From: Accumulibacter sp.
GTDB lineage: Bacteria; Pseudomonadota; Gammaproteobacteria; Burkholderiales; Rhodocyclaceae
Reading direction: 5' to 3'
Assembly (NCBI RefSeq): GCF_036625195.1
Contig: NZ_JAZKUG010000001.1
Span: 4,650,001 to 4,714,000, forward strand
Length of the DNA stretch: 64,000 bases
A program made the position numbers and the translations under genes. Each line of letters begins with the position of its first letter. The stretch's first letter is position 1. The notes under the pieces are model-generated. The model worked only from the letters and a program-made list of their open reading frames with translations, ran no database searches and was not told where the DNA came from. Positions 18,674 to 27,508 of this stretch are shown here, one piece after another.

Positions 18674-20158
18674 ATGCGCGTACTCCTCGAAATGCGTCCG
18701 GCTCTTGACGGCCATGCGGGAATTCCGCAGGAAACCCGGCTACTGTTCAATGGCCTGAGGACCCTGCGGGGTATCAACGTCGAGGGACTGATCCAGAGCA
18801 GCAGCCACGTTCTCGCCAAGGGACTGCCGACCGTCGAAAGCCGCTGGCATGCGCCGCTGACGCGAGACAAGCAGATCAACCGTCTCTCGCGTGTGGTCGT
18901 TTCACTGCAGCAGAGGATCTCGAATGCACATCTGGCAGCGGTGGGGATGACAACGCGACGTTTGCTTGGTCGCCAGGAAAGACTGAGCCGATTCGAGGCA
19001 ACCCATTTCCGCGACTTCATCTGGCGGATGCTCTTTGCGAGAACCCTGCCATATGAGAACTTCGATGCGGTGACCTGCGCCGATTTCCGCGTTGCCCGGG
19101 TGCCGTGGACAGCCATGCATCGTTGCGCCCTGCTCACCAAGAAGTTGGGCTATGCCCTCTATCCTCGCCTCGACACCTCAGACTATGACGTGCTGATCGT
19201 CGAGACGCCTTATCCGGCGATCGTCGCGCCATCGACGACGCTCGTTGTCCGCTACCACGACGCCATACCACTTCTGATGCCGCACACGATTTCCGACAAG
19301 GTGTATCATCAGGCGTCACACTACCAGGCACTGCGGAACAATGTGACGCGTGGCGGCTTTTTCTCCTGTGTTTCTGACGCAACGAGAAGCGATCTGCTGT
19401 CCATCTTTCCACAAGCCGAAGCGCGCTCGACAACCATCTACAACATGGTTTCACATCACTACTTCCCGGAGGAGTCGTCGCCCGCACGCGTGCCCGAAAT
19501 CATCGCAACGAGACGCAACGACAGGATTCCCGCACGTGCCACAGCGACTGAAGGATCGCTACGGGACGGCGGGGCGCCACTCGAATTCCTACTGATCGTA
19601 TCGACGATCGAACCCCGGAAGAATCACACAACGCTCTTGGCGGCATGGGAGAAGTTGCGTACCGAGCGTTTCCCGAACCTCAAACTGGTGGTCGTCGGCA
19701 TGCTCGGCTGGGGGAACAAAGCCATTGTCAAGAAGTTTCTCCCGTGGATCGAGCGTGGCGAGTTGTTCGTTCTTGCCGACGTACCATCGCCGGAACTTCG
19801 GCTGCTTTACAAGCACGCAAAGGCAACCATCTGCCCAAGCTTTGGCGAGGGATTTGATTTCTCCGGAGTGGAAGCAATGCGCAGCGGGGGCGCCGTGGTG
19901 GCCTCGGAAATCACGGTACACCGCGAGGTCTACGGTGATGCGGCAGAGTACTTCAGTCCATACTCCATTGCCGACTCGGCGCGAGCAATCGCTGCCGTGA
20001 TCGCTCCGGAGCGGCGCGAGCGGCGACTGGAACTGGTCGCCAAGGGTGCAGTGACGTCCTGTCGCTACCTGCCTGATCGGCTTCTTCCCCAGTGGCAGGA
20101 GTTCCTGCAAAAGATCAGGGCGCCCGGCATTGCGGCGACGAAGGGGATGCGGACGTGA
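18674..20158 (+). CDS. glycosyltransferase, GT4 family (GT-B fold)
   Basis: A 494-residue retaining-type glycosyltransferase, presumably adding a sugar to the exported glycan from a nucleotide-sugar donor in the cytoplasm. The C-terminal half shows the GT4 hallmarks: IVSTIEPRKNHTTLLAAWEKL at the start of the donor domain, then CPSFGEGFDFSGVEAM, whose two glutamates form the E-x7-E motif, followed by SEITVHREVYGDAAEYF. The ATG at 18674 (MRVLLEMRPALDGHAGI) is the right start, because the frame upstream of it overlaps kpsT and has no protein-like sequence. The stop overlaps the next gene's GTG start (GTGA). Donor and acceptor sugars are unknown. Confidence 0.85.
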   Translation: MRVLLEMRPALDGHAGIPQETRLLFNGLRTLRGINVEGLIQSSSHVLAKGLPTVESRWHAPLTRDKQINRLSRVVVSLQQRISNAHLAAVGMTTRRLLGRQERLSRFEATHFRDFIWRMLFARTLPYENFDAVTCADFRVARVPWTAMHRCALLTKKLGYALYPRLDTSDYDVLIVETPYPAIVAPSTTLVVRYHDAIPLLMPHTISDKVYHQASHYQALRNNVTRGGFFSCVSDATRSDLLSIFPQAEARSTTIYNMVSHHYFPEESSPARVPEIIATRRNDRIPARATATEGSLRDGGAPLEFLLIVSTIEPRKNHTTLLAAWEKLRTERFPNLKLVVVGMLGWGNKAIVKKFLPWIERGELFVLADVPSPELRLLYKHAKATICPSFGEGFDFSGVEAMRSGGAVVASEITVHREVYGDAAEYFSPYSIADSARAIAAVIAPERRERRLELVAKGAVTSCRYLPDRLLPQWQEFLQKIRAPGIAATKGMRT

Positions 20159-20922
20159 CCACGGACGTCGCATGGGAGGAATGGGGTCGCAGGGATCCGT
20201 ATTTTGGCGTCATTACCGATCCGAAGTTTCGGCGAGCAGAGCTTACGGATGCGGCGAGAAACGAGTTCTTCGAATCCGGACGGGTGCACGTCGATTACGT
20301 GTTGCGAATGATCAGACAATACATCTCGCCCAATTTTCAGCCGAAATCCGTGCTCGACTTCGGTTGCGGCGTCGGACGCCTGCTGGTCCATTTTGCACCA
20401 ACCGCCGCCGAGGTGGTTGGCGTCGACGTATCCCTTTCCATGCTTGAAGAGGCACAAAGAAACTGCAACGTGTTCGGTGTCAGTAACGTCCGCCTTTTAC
20501 CGTCCGACGACCGGCTGACGACATTGACCGACAGCCACTATGACCTGATTCATTCGTTCATCGTCTTCCAGCATGTAGCACCGGAGCGTGGCCGCGAGAT
20601 CTTTCGCCGAATGCTCGACCACCTTGCTGTTGGAGGGATTGGAGCTGTTCACTTCTCTTATTCCAAAGCTTGCTATGCATCAACCAACGGGGTTGCGCCT
20701 CCTGCCCCCGCCGCCGCATCCATTCCTGGCGCGGTCCGGATATGGCGAACGTCAGCGGCCACCCCGCCACTTGGCGCCGACCCCGAAATGCAGATGAATC
20801 CATACAACCTGAATGAATTGCTGTTCATTCTTCAGGGCGCCGGAGTGCGCAGGTTCCATGTGGAGTTCACGGATCATGGCGGTGAACTGGGGGTCTTCCT
20901 GTTTTTCCAGAAATTGCCTTGA
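20155..20922 (+). CDS. class I SAM-dependent methyltransferase
   Basis: A 255-residue cytoplasmic methyltransferase. The SAM-binding motif I is VLDFGCGVGRLLVHFAP, followed by the acidic loop VVGVDVSLSMLEEA and a YDLIHSFIVFQHV motif, the general Methyltransf_11/25 pattern. I chose the GTG at 20155 because it overlaps the upstream stop as GTGA and because the frame before it is only an out-of-frame reading of the glycosyltransferase. In this setting it probably methylates a sugar or the glycan chain, which is inference from context. The end of the gene contains a perfect inverted repeat TTGCCT-TG-AGGCAA around the stop codon. Confidence 0.8.
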   Translation: MTTDVAWEEWGRRDPYFGVITDPKFRRAELTDAARNEFFESGRVHVDYVLRMIRQYISPNFQPKSVLDFGCGVGRLLVHFAPTAAEVVGVDVSLSMLEEAQRNCNVFGVSNVRLLPSDDRLTTLTDSHYDLIHSFIVFQHVAPERGREIFRRMLDHLAVGGIGAVHFSYSKACYASTNGVAPPAPAAASIPGAVRIWRTSAATPPLGADPEMQMNPYNLNELLFILQGAGVRRFHVEFTDHGGELGVFLFFQKLP

Positions 20923-20997
20923 GGCAATGCGAACGGAAGAGGTTTTCGCCATCTCAGCGTATCAACCACGGCCCAGCCCGGAATAACGGAGAAACAC

Positions 20998-23130
20998 GTG
21001 AAAGTAATCCTGACCTGCGCTTTTCCGCAGCCGGGGTATGAATTGCCCCACCAGGTACTGCAGGCTGCCGGCCTCGCGACGGCCGCGCGCTCGCGCGCTC
21101 ACGGCATGACCCCAGAGGCGTTGCACAAGCAGATCATCAAGAGCGATCCATTGGAAGTCATGACGAGCCCGATGGCCTTGTCGATACAGCAACTGGCCCC
21201 AGACAGGCCATGGCAAGACTTGGCCACCGACCTCTTCCTGAGCAACGCCGACAGCGAGGCTTGGGGATGGGCAGACTGTCGCCTCATCTACCTGCTGGAC
21301 TTTTGGAAGAACTTTGACCCGCAGATCGGCTTCGTCCTCGCCTACGAGTCCCCTGCGGCCGCAGTCGGCGGAGTCCTCAGGGGCCGCCAAGCCACCGAGG
21401 ACGAGCTGACACGCACGCTCGCGATGTGGCGCGACTTCAACACTGAACTGCTGCGCTTCTCCTATGCCAATCGCGAGCGATGCCTGTTGGTCAACTCGGC
21501 CGCGGTTCGCCAGTCACCACGGGCCCTTGCCGAACGGGTGGCCGGTGCCTTCGACATCAATCTGTCGTCCGAGCGAGCCCCCCTCGCCGCCCTCGAGCCA
21601 CCGTCTGCCGATGCTCAGTTGCTCGAGTATCTGGCTCGGGATCTCGTGAACGATCGGGACGAGCCTCGTGCCCTCTACGAAGAGCTGGAAAGCACCGCAG
21701 ACCTGCCCCTCGTGCGACCAATTGCCCTGCAGGCGCCAGCCTGGAACGACTACACCGAGGTCCTTGCCGCCCATGCAGCCACGCTCGAGTCCCAGGCCAG
21801 GATGCTGCGGACCCTCGAGCAGGAGAAGTCAGCACTGGCGGCACGCCAAGCAGAACTTGAGCAACTGATGCAGGCACGCACGCGGGAGCGAGACGATCAG
21901 AGCCAAAAGGCTGAAGAACGTCGTATGCGGCTTGCCGCGAGCACCGCCGAACTGGCAAGACTGAAGGGAGACCAAGAAGCACTCGCCGAAGAGAGCAAGG
22001 TGACCCTCTTGCGACTGCATCAGGCGCAAGAGGAGCTTGAAGAATGCTACCTCGACAGCCAGAAGCGTGAGGATGAGTTGCGCATACTGCAGCGCGACCA
22101 TGCGGCAGTGACGAAAAAGAACGCAGAAGTAGACGAGCGCTTGCAGCGCCTGATTCAGGCACAACACCAACAGGACGAGCTGGTACGCGAAGGGCAAACG
22201 AGGGCCGATTTGCTGAAAAAGGCGAACACCGCCCTGGAACAGGAGGTTCGGTCATTGACCGACGCACGGGATCTGCTGCAAACGGCGAACACCGCCCTGG
22301 AACAGAAGGTTCGGTCATTGACCGACGTATGGGATCTGCTGCAAACGGCGAACACCGCCCTGGAACAGAAGGTTCGGTCATTGACCGACGCACGGGACGA
22401 GCAAGCCAAACTGGCGGCGGAACGTGCGGCCCAGCTTGCGGCTGCACGCGCGACAGCGACGGCCGATCGTTCCACAGAGCTGGCCAAACTGAATGAGCAG
22501 AACGACAGCTTGACCCGAGAGAATGGAATTCTGGTGTTGCAACTGCATCAGTTGCAGGAGGAAGTCGAGCGCTACTACATTGAGAACCGGCAGTTGCAAA
22601 GCCGTGTCGACCTAGGCCCGCCCCCCCAGCTGCCAGGCTCTGGTTTGCTGCCAGCAGAAGTACTCTACGACCTGCGCGGAGAGATCGACGGTGAGAATTG
22701 GTACTACGCCGAGCACGACGGACGCTGGGCGGGTCCCGAGACCTGTAGTACTCTGCGGGTGCCAGCGATGGCTCCGGGAAGCTACCGTCTCGAGCTCTGT
22801 GTGGTGGATGCGATGGAACCGGAAATAGTTTCTGGCATGACGCTGACGCTCAACGGCAGACCAGTCGCAATCCGAGTTGACAGCGGCAGCCGCTACGCGA
22901 AACTGGTCAAGGCGCAGATTGCTGTTGGCGACAATGATCGGGAGCCTGTCTGGGAGTTCGCATTCCGGTTTCCAAAGCTCGTGTCACCGGCCGAACACGG
23001 GTCCGACGACGAGCGCCACTTGGCGATACGTCTCGCCTCGCTGTGCGTGCGAGTCCAGGATCCATCCGCCCCTTGGCTGCAGAATGCCAAGACCGGCCCA
23101 TGGTGGGCGTTCTGGAAACGGGCAAAGTAA
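20998..23130 (+). CDS. sulfotransferase-like domain, long coiled coil and C-terminal beta domain (710 aa)
   Basis: The GTG start at 20998 is preceded by GGAGAAACAC, a good ribosome site. Residues ~1-230 resemble the sulfotransferase-like proteins found in polysaccharide clusters (VILTCAFPQPGYELPHQVL at the start, a DFWKNFDPQIGFVLAYESP strand, then LLRFSYANRERCLLVN). The canonical PAPS P-loop (RSGTS-like) is not evident, so catalysis is uncertain. Residues ~245-530 form a long charged coiled coil that includes a triplicated 21-residue unit. Residues ~550-690 look like a beta-sandwich (WYYAEHDGRWAG, SYRLELCVVDAM). A coiled coil joining two globular ends suggests a scaffold or complex-forming role near the next protein, which is also a coiled coil. 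No signal peptide is visible. Confidence 0.6.
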   Translation: MKVILTCAFPQPGYELPHQVLQAAGLATAARSRAHGMTPEALHKQIIKSDPLEVMTSPMALSIQQLAPDRPWQDLATDLFLSNADSEAWGWADCRLIYLLDFWKNFDPQIGFVLAYESPAAAVGGVLRGRQATEDELTRTLAMWRDFNTELLRFSYANRERCLLVNSAAVRQSPRALAERVAGAFDINLSSERAPLAALEPPSADAQLLEYLARDLVNDRDEPRALYEELESTADLPLVRPIALQAPAWNDYTEVLAAHAATLESQARMLRTLEQEKSALAARQAELEQLMQARTRERDDQSQKAEERRMRLAASTAELARLKGDQEALAEESKVTLLRLHQAQEELEECYLDSQKREDELRILQRDHAAVTKKNAEVDERLQRLIQAQHQQDELVREGQTRADLLKKANTALEQEVRSLTDARDLLQTANTALEQKVRSLTDVWDLLQTANTALEQKVRSLTDARDEQAKLAAERAAQLAAARATATADRSTELAKLNEQNDSLTRENGILVLQLHQLQEEVERYYIENRQLQSRVDLGPPPQLPGSGLLPAEVLYDLRGEIDGENWYYAEHDGRWAGPETCSTLRVPAMAPGSYRLELCVVDAMEPEIVSGMTLTLNGRPVAIRVDSGSRYAKLVKAQIAVGDNDREPVWEFAFRFPKLVSPAEHGSDDERHLAIRLASLCVRVQDPSAPWLQNAKTGPWWAFWKRAK
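22222..22397 (+). repeat. 63-bp (21-residue) tandem repeat in a coiled coil
   Basis: Three nearly identical copies start at about 22222, 22285 and 22348 and encode ANTALEQKVRSLTDARDLLQ-like units. Twenty-one residues equal three heptads, so copy number can change without breaking the coiled-coil register. Confidence 0.8.
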
Positions 23131-23143
23131 AGGCTAGACTCAC

Positions 23144-25219
23144 ATGCAACCCAAACTGACCATGCAACAGTGGCTGACAGTGATCAGAAAGTGCCTGCCT
23201 CCGCGCGGGATCCTCTTTGCCGGCGCTGGCAGCGGAACACAGGCCATTGCCTTCTGCCATCAGATGGAAGCCGCGGTTGCGTTGTTCGTCGAGGCCGACG
23301 AAAACCTTGCTGCGCGCTTGGCGGCGGCTGTCCTCACCACTGATGCTTGGAAAGCACATACCGGGCTACTCGCCGATGCGGACGATGAGCGGGAGTTCCA
23401 CCTGGCTTCCAGCCAGAACGAAAGTGGCATGGTTGAACCGGAGAGGTTGACTGGTTTGTGGCGCAATCTCCGACGACGCGAATCGCGACGCGTGCAGGCA
23501 ATCACCATCGATCACCTAGCGGAGACCGTCGGCCTGCCGACGGACAGCTTCAACTGGGCAGTCATCGACTGTCTTCCGGCAGCGCGGATCCTGTCCGGCG
23601 GTCAGGCGAGCCTGGCCAGCTGGGATGTCGTGATCGCCCGGGTCGTTATCGATGGCTCGCTCTTGCCCGCCAGCGGCGCGAGCAAGGATGAAGTGGACGC
23701 ACTGCTCGCAGGGAAGGGATATCGCTTGCTTACCGTCGAACCGGAGCGACATCCCGCTGTTGGCCTCGCACTCTACGTGCGCGACTGGAAGATCGCCTTG
23801 GAGTCACAACTTTCCCGGCAGGCCGGTCAACTCGCACATCTGGTCCAAGCCCGAGACGAGCACGCCGGGCTGGCAGCGGAACGACTGGCGCAAGTCGAGG
23901 CACTGACCCGCGCGTCTGAGGAGTTCCAGAAGCAGCAGTCGGCCATGATCGCTCGCCACGACGCGCTCGAGAAAGAGGTCCAGGCCCTCACCGCCGCGCG
24001 CAACGAGCAGGCCACACTGGCAGCGGAGCGACTGGCGCAGGTCGACGCCCTGACCCAGGCGACCGACGAGTTCCAGAAGCAGCAGTCGGCAATGACCGCT
24101 CGCCACGGAGAGCTCGAGAAAGAGGTCCAGGCCCTCACCGTCGCGCGCAACGAACAGGCCAAACTGGCAGCGGAGCGACTGGCGCAGGTCGAGGCACTAA
24201 CCCGCGCGTCTGAGGAGTTCCAGAAGCAGCAGTCGGCCATGACCGCTCGCCACGACGAGCTCGAGAAAGCGGTCCAGGCCCTCACTGCCGCGCGCAACGA
24301 ACAGATCACTCTGGCAGCCGAACGACTGGCGCAGGTCGAGGCACAGACCCAGGCGTCCGAGGAGTTCCAGAAGCAGCTGTCGGCCATGACCGCTCGTCAC
24401 GGCGAGCTCGAGAAAGCGGTCCAGGCCCTCACTGCCGCGCGCAACGAACAGACCACTCTGGCAGCCGAACGACTGGCGCAGGTCGAGGCACAGACCCAGG
24501 CGTCCGAGGAGTTCCAGAAGCAGCTGTCGGCCATGACCGCTCGTCACGGCGAGCTCGAGAAAGCGGTCCAGGCCCTCACTGCCGCGCGCAACGAACAGAC
24601 CACTCTGGCAGCCGAACGACTGGCGCAGGTCGAGGCACAGACCCAGGCGTCCGAGGAGTTCCAGAAGCAGCTGTCGGCCATGACCGCTCGTCACGGCGAG
24701 CTCGAGAAAGCGGTCCAGGCCCTCACTGCCGCGCGCAACGAACAGACCACACTGGCAGCGGAGCGACTGGCGCAGGTCGAGGCACTGACCCAGGCGTCCG
24801 AGGAGTTCCAGAAGCAGCTGTCGGCCATGACCGCTCGCCGCGACGAGCTCGAGAAGGAGGTTCAGGTCCTCACCGCCGCGCGCAACGAACAGGGCACACT
24901 GGCAGCAGAGAGACTGACCCAGATGGAAGCACTGGTCCGTGCCAAGCAGGCGCTTGAGCAGCAACAATCGGTGCTCACAGAACAACTTGGGCAACTGGAA
25001 AAGGAAGTCAAGGCGCTTGCACAAGCCCGCGACGACGAGGCGAAGCTAGCAGCGGAACGGCAGAACCAAATCGCCTCGCTGCAGCAACAGATGGAGAGCC
25101 AGCGAGCATCAGATGCAGAACTCTCGGCGCGTCAGCAACTCATGCACGAGGAGCTGCTCCGAGCCGAGGCACAAATTGATCTGATCAAGGACGTCCTCCT
25201 ACGGGAACCCGGCCTGTGA
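23144..25219 (+). CDS. FkbM-like methyltransferase domain fused to a long repetitive coiled coil (691 aa)
   Basis: The N-terminal ~225 residues look like a diverged FkbM-type methyltransferase: GILFAGAGSGTQAIAFCHQ at the motif I position, LFVEADENLAARL for the SAM-ribose acidic loop, VQAITIDHLAETVGL and NWAVIDCLPAARILSGG in place of the usual lkiDveGaE segment. From about residue 236 onward the protein is a coiled coil made of eight 49-residue repeats plus a degenerate ninth, then a short helical tail. The ATG at 23144 lies 13 bases after the preceding coiled-coil gene. It has no signal peptide or membrane segment. The glycines of motif I are only partly conserved, so catalytic activity is unsure. 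A rod-like scaffold holding glycan enzymes is possible (inference). Confidence 0.65.
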   Translation: MQPKLTMQQWLTVIRKCLPPRGILFAGAGSGTQAIAFCHQMEAAVALFVEADENLAARLAAAVLTTDAWKAHTGLLADADDEREFHLASSQNESGMVEPERLTGLWRNLRRRESRRVQAITIDHLAETVGLPTDSFNWAVIDCLPAARILSGGQASLASWDVVIARVVIDGSLLPASGASKDEVDALLAGKGYRLLTVEPERHPAVGLALYVRDWKIALESQLSRQAGQLAHLVQARDEHAGLAAERLAQVEALTRASEEFQKQQSAMIARHDALEKEVQALTAARNEQATLAAERLAQVDALTQATDEFQKQQSAMTARHGELEKEVQALTVARNEQAKLAAERLAQVEALTRASEEFQKQQSAMTARHDELEKAVQALTAARNEQITLAAERLAQVEAQTQASEEFQKQLSAMTARHGELEKAVQALTAARNEQTTLAAERLAQVEAQTQASEEFQKQLSAMTARHGELEKAVQALTAARNEQTTLAAERLAQVEAQTQASEEFQKQLSAMTARHGELEKAVQALTAARNEQTTLAAERLAQVEALTQASEEFQKQLSAMTARRDELEKEVQVLTAARNEQGTLAAERLTQMEALVRAKQALEQQQSVLTEQLGQLEKEVKALAQARDDEAKLAAERQNQIASLQQQMESQRASDAELSARQQLMHEELLRAEAQIDLIKDVLLREPGL
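23849..25024 (+). repeat. eight tandem 147-bp repeats encoding 49-residue coiled-coil units
   Basis: Eight units of exactly 147 bases (49 residues, seven heptads) begin with ARNEQxTLAAERLAQVEA and end at LEKxVQALTA; a degenerate ninth follows at 25025. Units in the ~24300-24740 stretch are almost identical at the DNA level, which indicates recent expansion. The first and last units are more diverged. Confidence 0.9.
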
Positions 25220-25328
25220 AGACGATGACGGTTTCGGCCCGCCCGCAAGGGGATGACCAGCCGGCCGTGCTTCGCGGTCGACAGAGGGGTCGTGCTCGGC
25301 ACAGTGAGCCTTCGAGGGATTCAGCACC

Positions 25329-26816
25329 ATGAACGGAAGCATCGAAGAGAAGGCAACGCGCACCGAGGCCATAACCCGCGCCGACGCGACAACCCGGGGC
25401 AGCAGCGCGCGCGCCTCGACGCGCAAGCCGAAGCAGGTCGAGCCTGGACCGACGGCAAGTGTGCAACAACCGGGCCGCACGAACCGTCCAACCGAAGGGG
25501 TAGCAACTGACTCACTTTGTGTGCCTTACGACGAGAATTTGCTCGAGCGAGCCCGCACGCAGTGGCAGTTTGGCGACTGGGAAAACCTTGCCAGGATCGA
25601 CCGCGAAACGCTGCAACATCATCCTGACCGCGCCAAGCTTGCCCTGCTGGCCGCCGCTGCTCATCTGCAGACCAACGACACGGCCGCCGCACGACAACTC
25701 ACCCGCCTCGCCGTCGATTGGGGCTGCGGAAAGAAACTGGTCACTCAGATACTGGTGGCTGGCGTGCATAACAGTCTGGCTCGGGCCGCGGCCCTGGCCG
25801 GACAGCAAGCACGTGCCTTCGGGCACTTCGAGAGCGCCATCGCGACCGGGAGTCCCGCGGGCGAAGTTCGTCTGGCGACAAGAGCGCGAGCCGGCGAGCA
25901 GCTCGCTCAACTTGGTTTGCTGGGGACTGGCCTCTCAGAATCGACCGCGTCAAGATCCGCCATGCCCCAGAACGCCATTGTGGCAGCGCCATCTCTTGTT
26001 CGGGCGATTGACGGACTGACCAGGAAGGTCACGGAAGAAGTCACCGCGGCCGTCGAGGCCGACCTCAAGGCCAAGAACCCCAACCCATACGTGCACAATC
26101 GGACGCTGACTCCCGCGCTGAACAAATCGCTGCTCCATTTCGCCGAACGCAGCCTGAAGCGTTCAGGACTCAAGCCGGGCTATATTGACTATCTCGGTAC
26201 AAAGGTCCTCCAGATCGAACGCAACTGCGTCGGCCGTCTTGCCACGACGATTGAGGACGCCATCGCCCGCCAGTTGGTCGCCGAGTGCATCGCTGGCGAG
26301 AAGATCTGCATCCTGGAAATCGGTGCCCTCTATGGAGTCAGTCTGGCCATCCTGTACAACCACGCGACCACTCGCTATCGCGAAGTCCGCATTGTCGGCC
26401 TCGACCCATTCGACGGATTCTATGGACAAGCCCATGATGCCGTTCTGAATCAGCCGGTGAATGATCTGACCTTTCTGCGCAACATGCAACTGGCGAATGT
26501 ACCTGCAGGGGACTTCCAGCTGATCAAGCACTACAGCACTGATCCAGTAGCGGTTTCCCTGGCCCAGGAACTGCCGATCAACCTGATCGTCATTGACGGC
26601 GATCATAGCTACGAGGGTGTTAAGGGCGACTTTTACACCTACTTTCCACTCCTGCAACCGGGTGGTTACGTCATCTTCGATGACTACAACGCAAAAGAGT
26701 GGCCGGGGGTGCAGCAGTTCATCGATCACGATCTCCAGCAAGCCCCCAACCTCGAGTACCTTGGAGCGATTTCACGCACGGCCGTCGGCCGCAAGCGGTT
26801 GGCGGACGTTCAATGA
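25329..26816 (+). CDS. class I SAM methyltransferase with N-terminal helical (TPR-like) region
   Basis: A 495-residue protein. The first ~60 residues are Ser/Thr/Arg-rich and probably disordered; residues ~65-200 are alpha-helical and TPR-like. The C-terminal half carries a Methyltransf_24-type domain: ICILEIGALYGVSLAIL (motif I), VGLDPFDGFYG (motif II) and LIVIDGDHSYEGVKGDF followed by PGGYVIFDDY, the pattern of the cephalosporin-hydroxylase/sugar O-methyltransferase group. The ATG at 25329 follows GAGGGATTCAGC. The 3' end overlaps the next gene by 4 bases (ATGA). It probably methylates a sugar of the glycan; target unknown. Confidence 0.78.
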   Translation: MNGSIEEKATRTEAITRADATTRGSSARASTRKPKQVEPGPTASVQQPGRTNRPTEGVATDSLCVPYDENLLERARTQWQFGDWENLARIDRETLQHHPDRAKLALLAAAAHLQTNDTAAARQLTRLAVDWGCGKKLVTQILVAGVHNSLARAAALAGQQARAFGHFESAIATGSPAGEVRLATRARAGEQLAQLGLLGTGLSESTASRSAMPQNAIVAAPSLVRAIDGLTRKVTEEVTAAVEADLKAKNPNPYVHNRTLTPALNKSLLHFAERSLKRSGLKPGYIDYLGTKVLQIERNCVGRLATTIEDAIARQLVAECIAGEKICILEIGALYGVSLAILYNHATTRYREVRIVGLDPFDGFYGQAHDAVLNQPVNDLTFLRNMQLANVPAGDFQLIKHYSTDPVAVSLAQELPINLIVIDGDHSYEGVKGDFYTYFPLLQPGGYVIFDDYNAKEWPGVQQFIDHDLQQAPNLEYLGAISRTAVGRKRLADVQ

Positions 26817-27508
26817 CTGGCGAGACAAGACTTCGCCGCCTGCAGAACCGCCACTGCAACCAGCGTGTGGTGCTGGTCGCCAACGGCCCGTCGCTCAATC
26901 TCATGCGCCTCGCTTTCCTGCAGCGCGAGATTGCCATTGGGGTCAACAAGATCTTCCTGGGCATCCGGAAGTTCGCCTTCTACCCCCGCTACTACGTAGC
27001 GGTCAACGAAAGGGTGATCGCGCAGTCGGTGGCGGAAATCAAGGCCATGACCTGCGTCAAGATGATCAGCCAGCGCAGCGCCGGTCTCCTTCCGGAGGAT
27101 GCTCTGACCTACCACATCGAGACGAGGAGTCCACCCGCACGTTTCTGTGGCGACATTTCCCGGGGTATCCACGAGGGCTGGACGGTTACCTACGCGGCGC
27201 TGCAGGTCGCCTACCATCTGGGGTTCAAGGAGGTCGTCATCATCGGCATGGATCATCGGTACCACTTCACTGGCGCCCCCAACGAAGCGCATCGTCTGGA
27301 CGGCACAGACCCCAACCATTTCAGCCCCGACTATTTCGCTGGTCACACCTGGGACAACCCGGACCTCGCCCGCTCCGAAGAGTCCTACAGCATCGCCCGC
27401 GTCGAGTACGAAAAGGACGGGCGCCGCATCATCGATGCCACAGTCGGCGGCGCCTGCAGCGTCTTCGAGAAGGCAGACTACCGGCAGGTATTCGGGTTGC
27501 AGCAATGA
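26813..27508 (+). CDS. MptE-like / DUF115 protein
   Basis: A 231-residue protein starting at the ATG that overlaps the upstream stop. It opens with RVVLVANGPSLNLMRLAFLQ, matching the xGxGPSL start of DUF115/MptE-like proteins, a Rossmann-like fold that includes 6-hydroxymethylpterin diphosphokinase MptE and the flagellin glycosylation Maf proteins. Later elements GFKEVVIIGMDHRYHF and DPNHFSPDYF occur in similar form in the composite protein encoded at 34978-39429, so the window has two members. In polysaccharide loci these proteins probably act on a sugar or nucleotide-sugar; the exact reaction is unknown. It overlaps the next gene by 4 bases. Confidence 0.75.
   Translation: MTGETRLRRLQNRHCNQRVVLVANGPSLNLMRLAFLQREIAIGVNKIFLGIRKFAFYPRYYVAVNERVIAQSVAEIKAMTCVKMISQRSAGLLPEDALTYHIETRSPPARFCGDISRGIHEGWTVTYAALQVAYHLGFKEVVIIGMDHRYHFTGAPNEAHRLDGTDPNHFSPDYFAGHTWDNPDLARSEESYSIARVEYEKDGRRIIDATVGGACSVFEKADYRQVFGLQQ

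Noticed and set aside
26593..27504. 304-codon upstream extension of the hydrolase-GT2 gene
   Set aside because: It overlaps the methyltransferase and MptE-like genes and gives Arg/Ser/Pro-rich sequence; the ATG at 27505 is the start.
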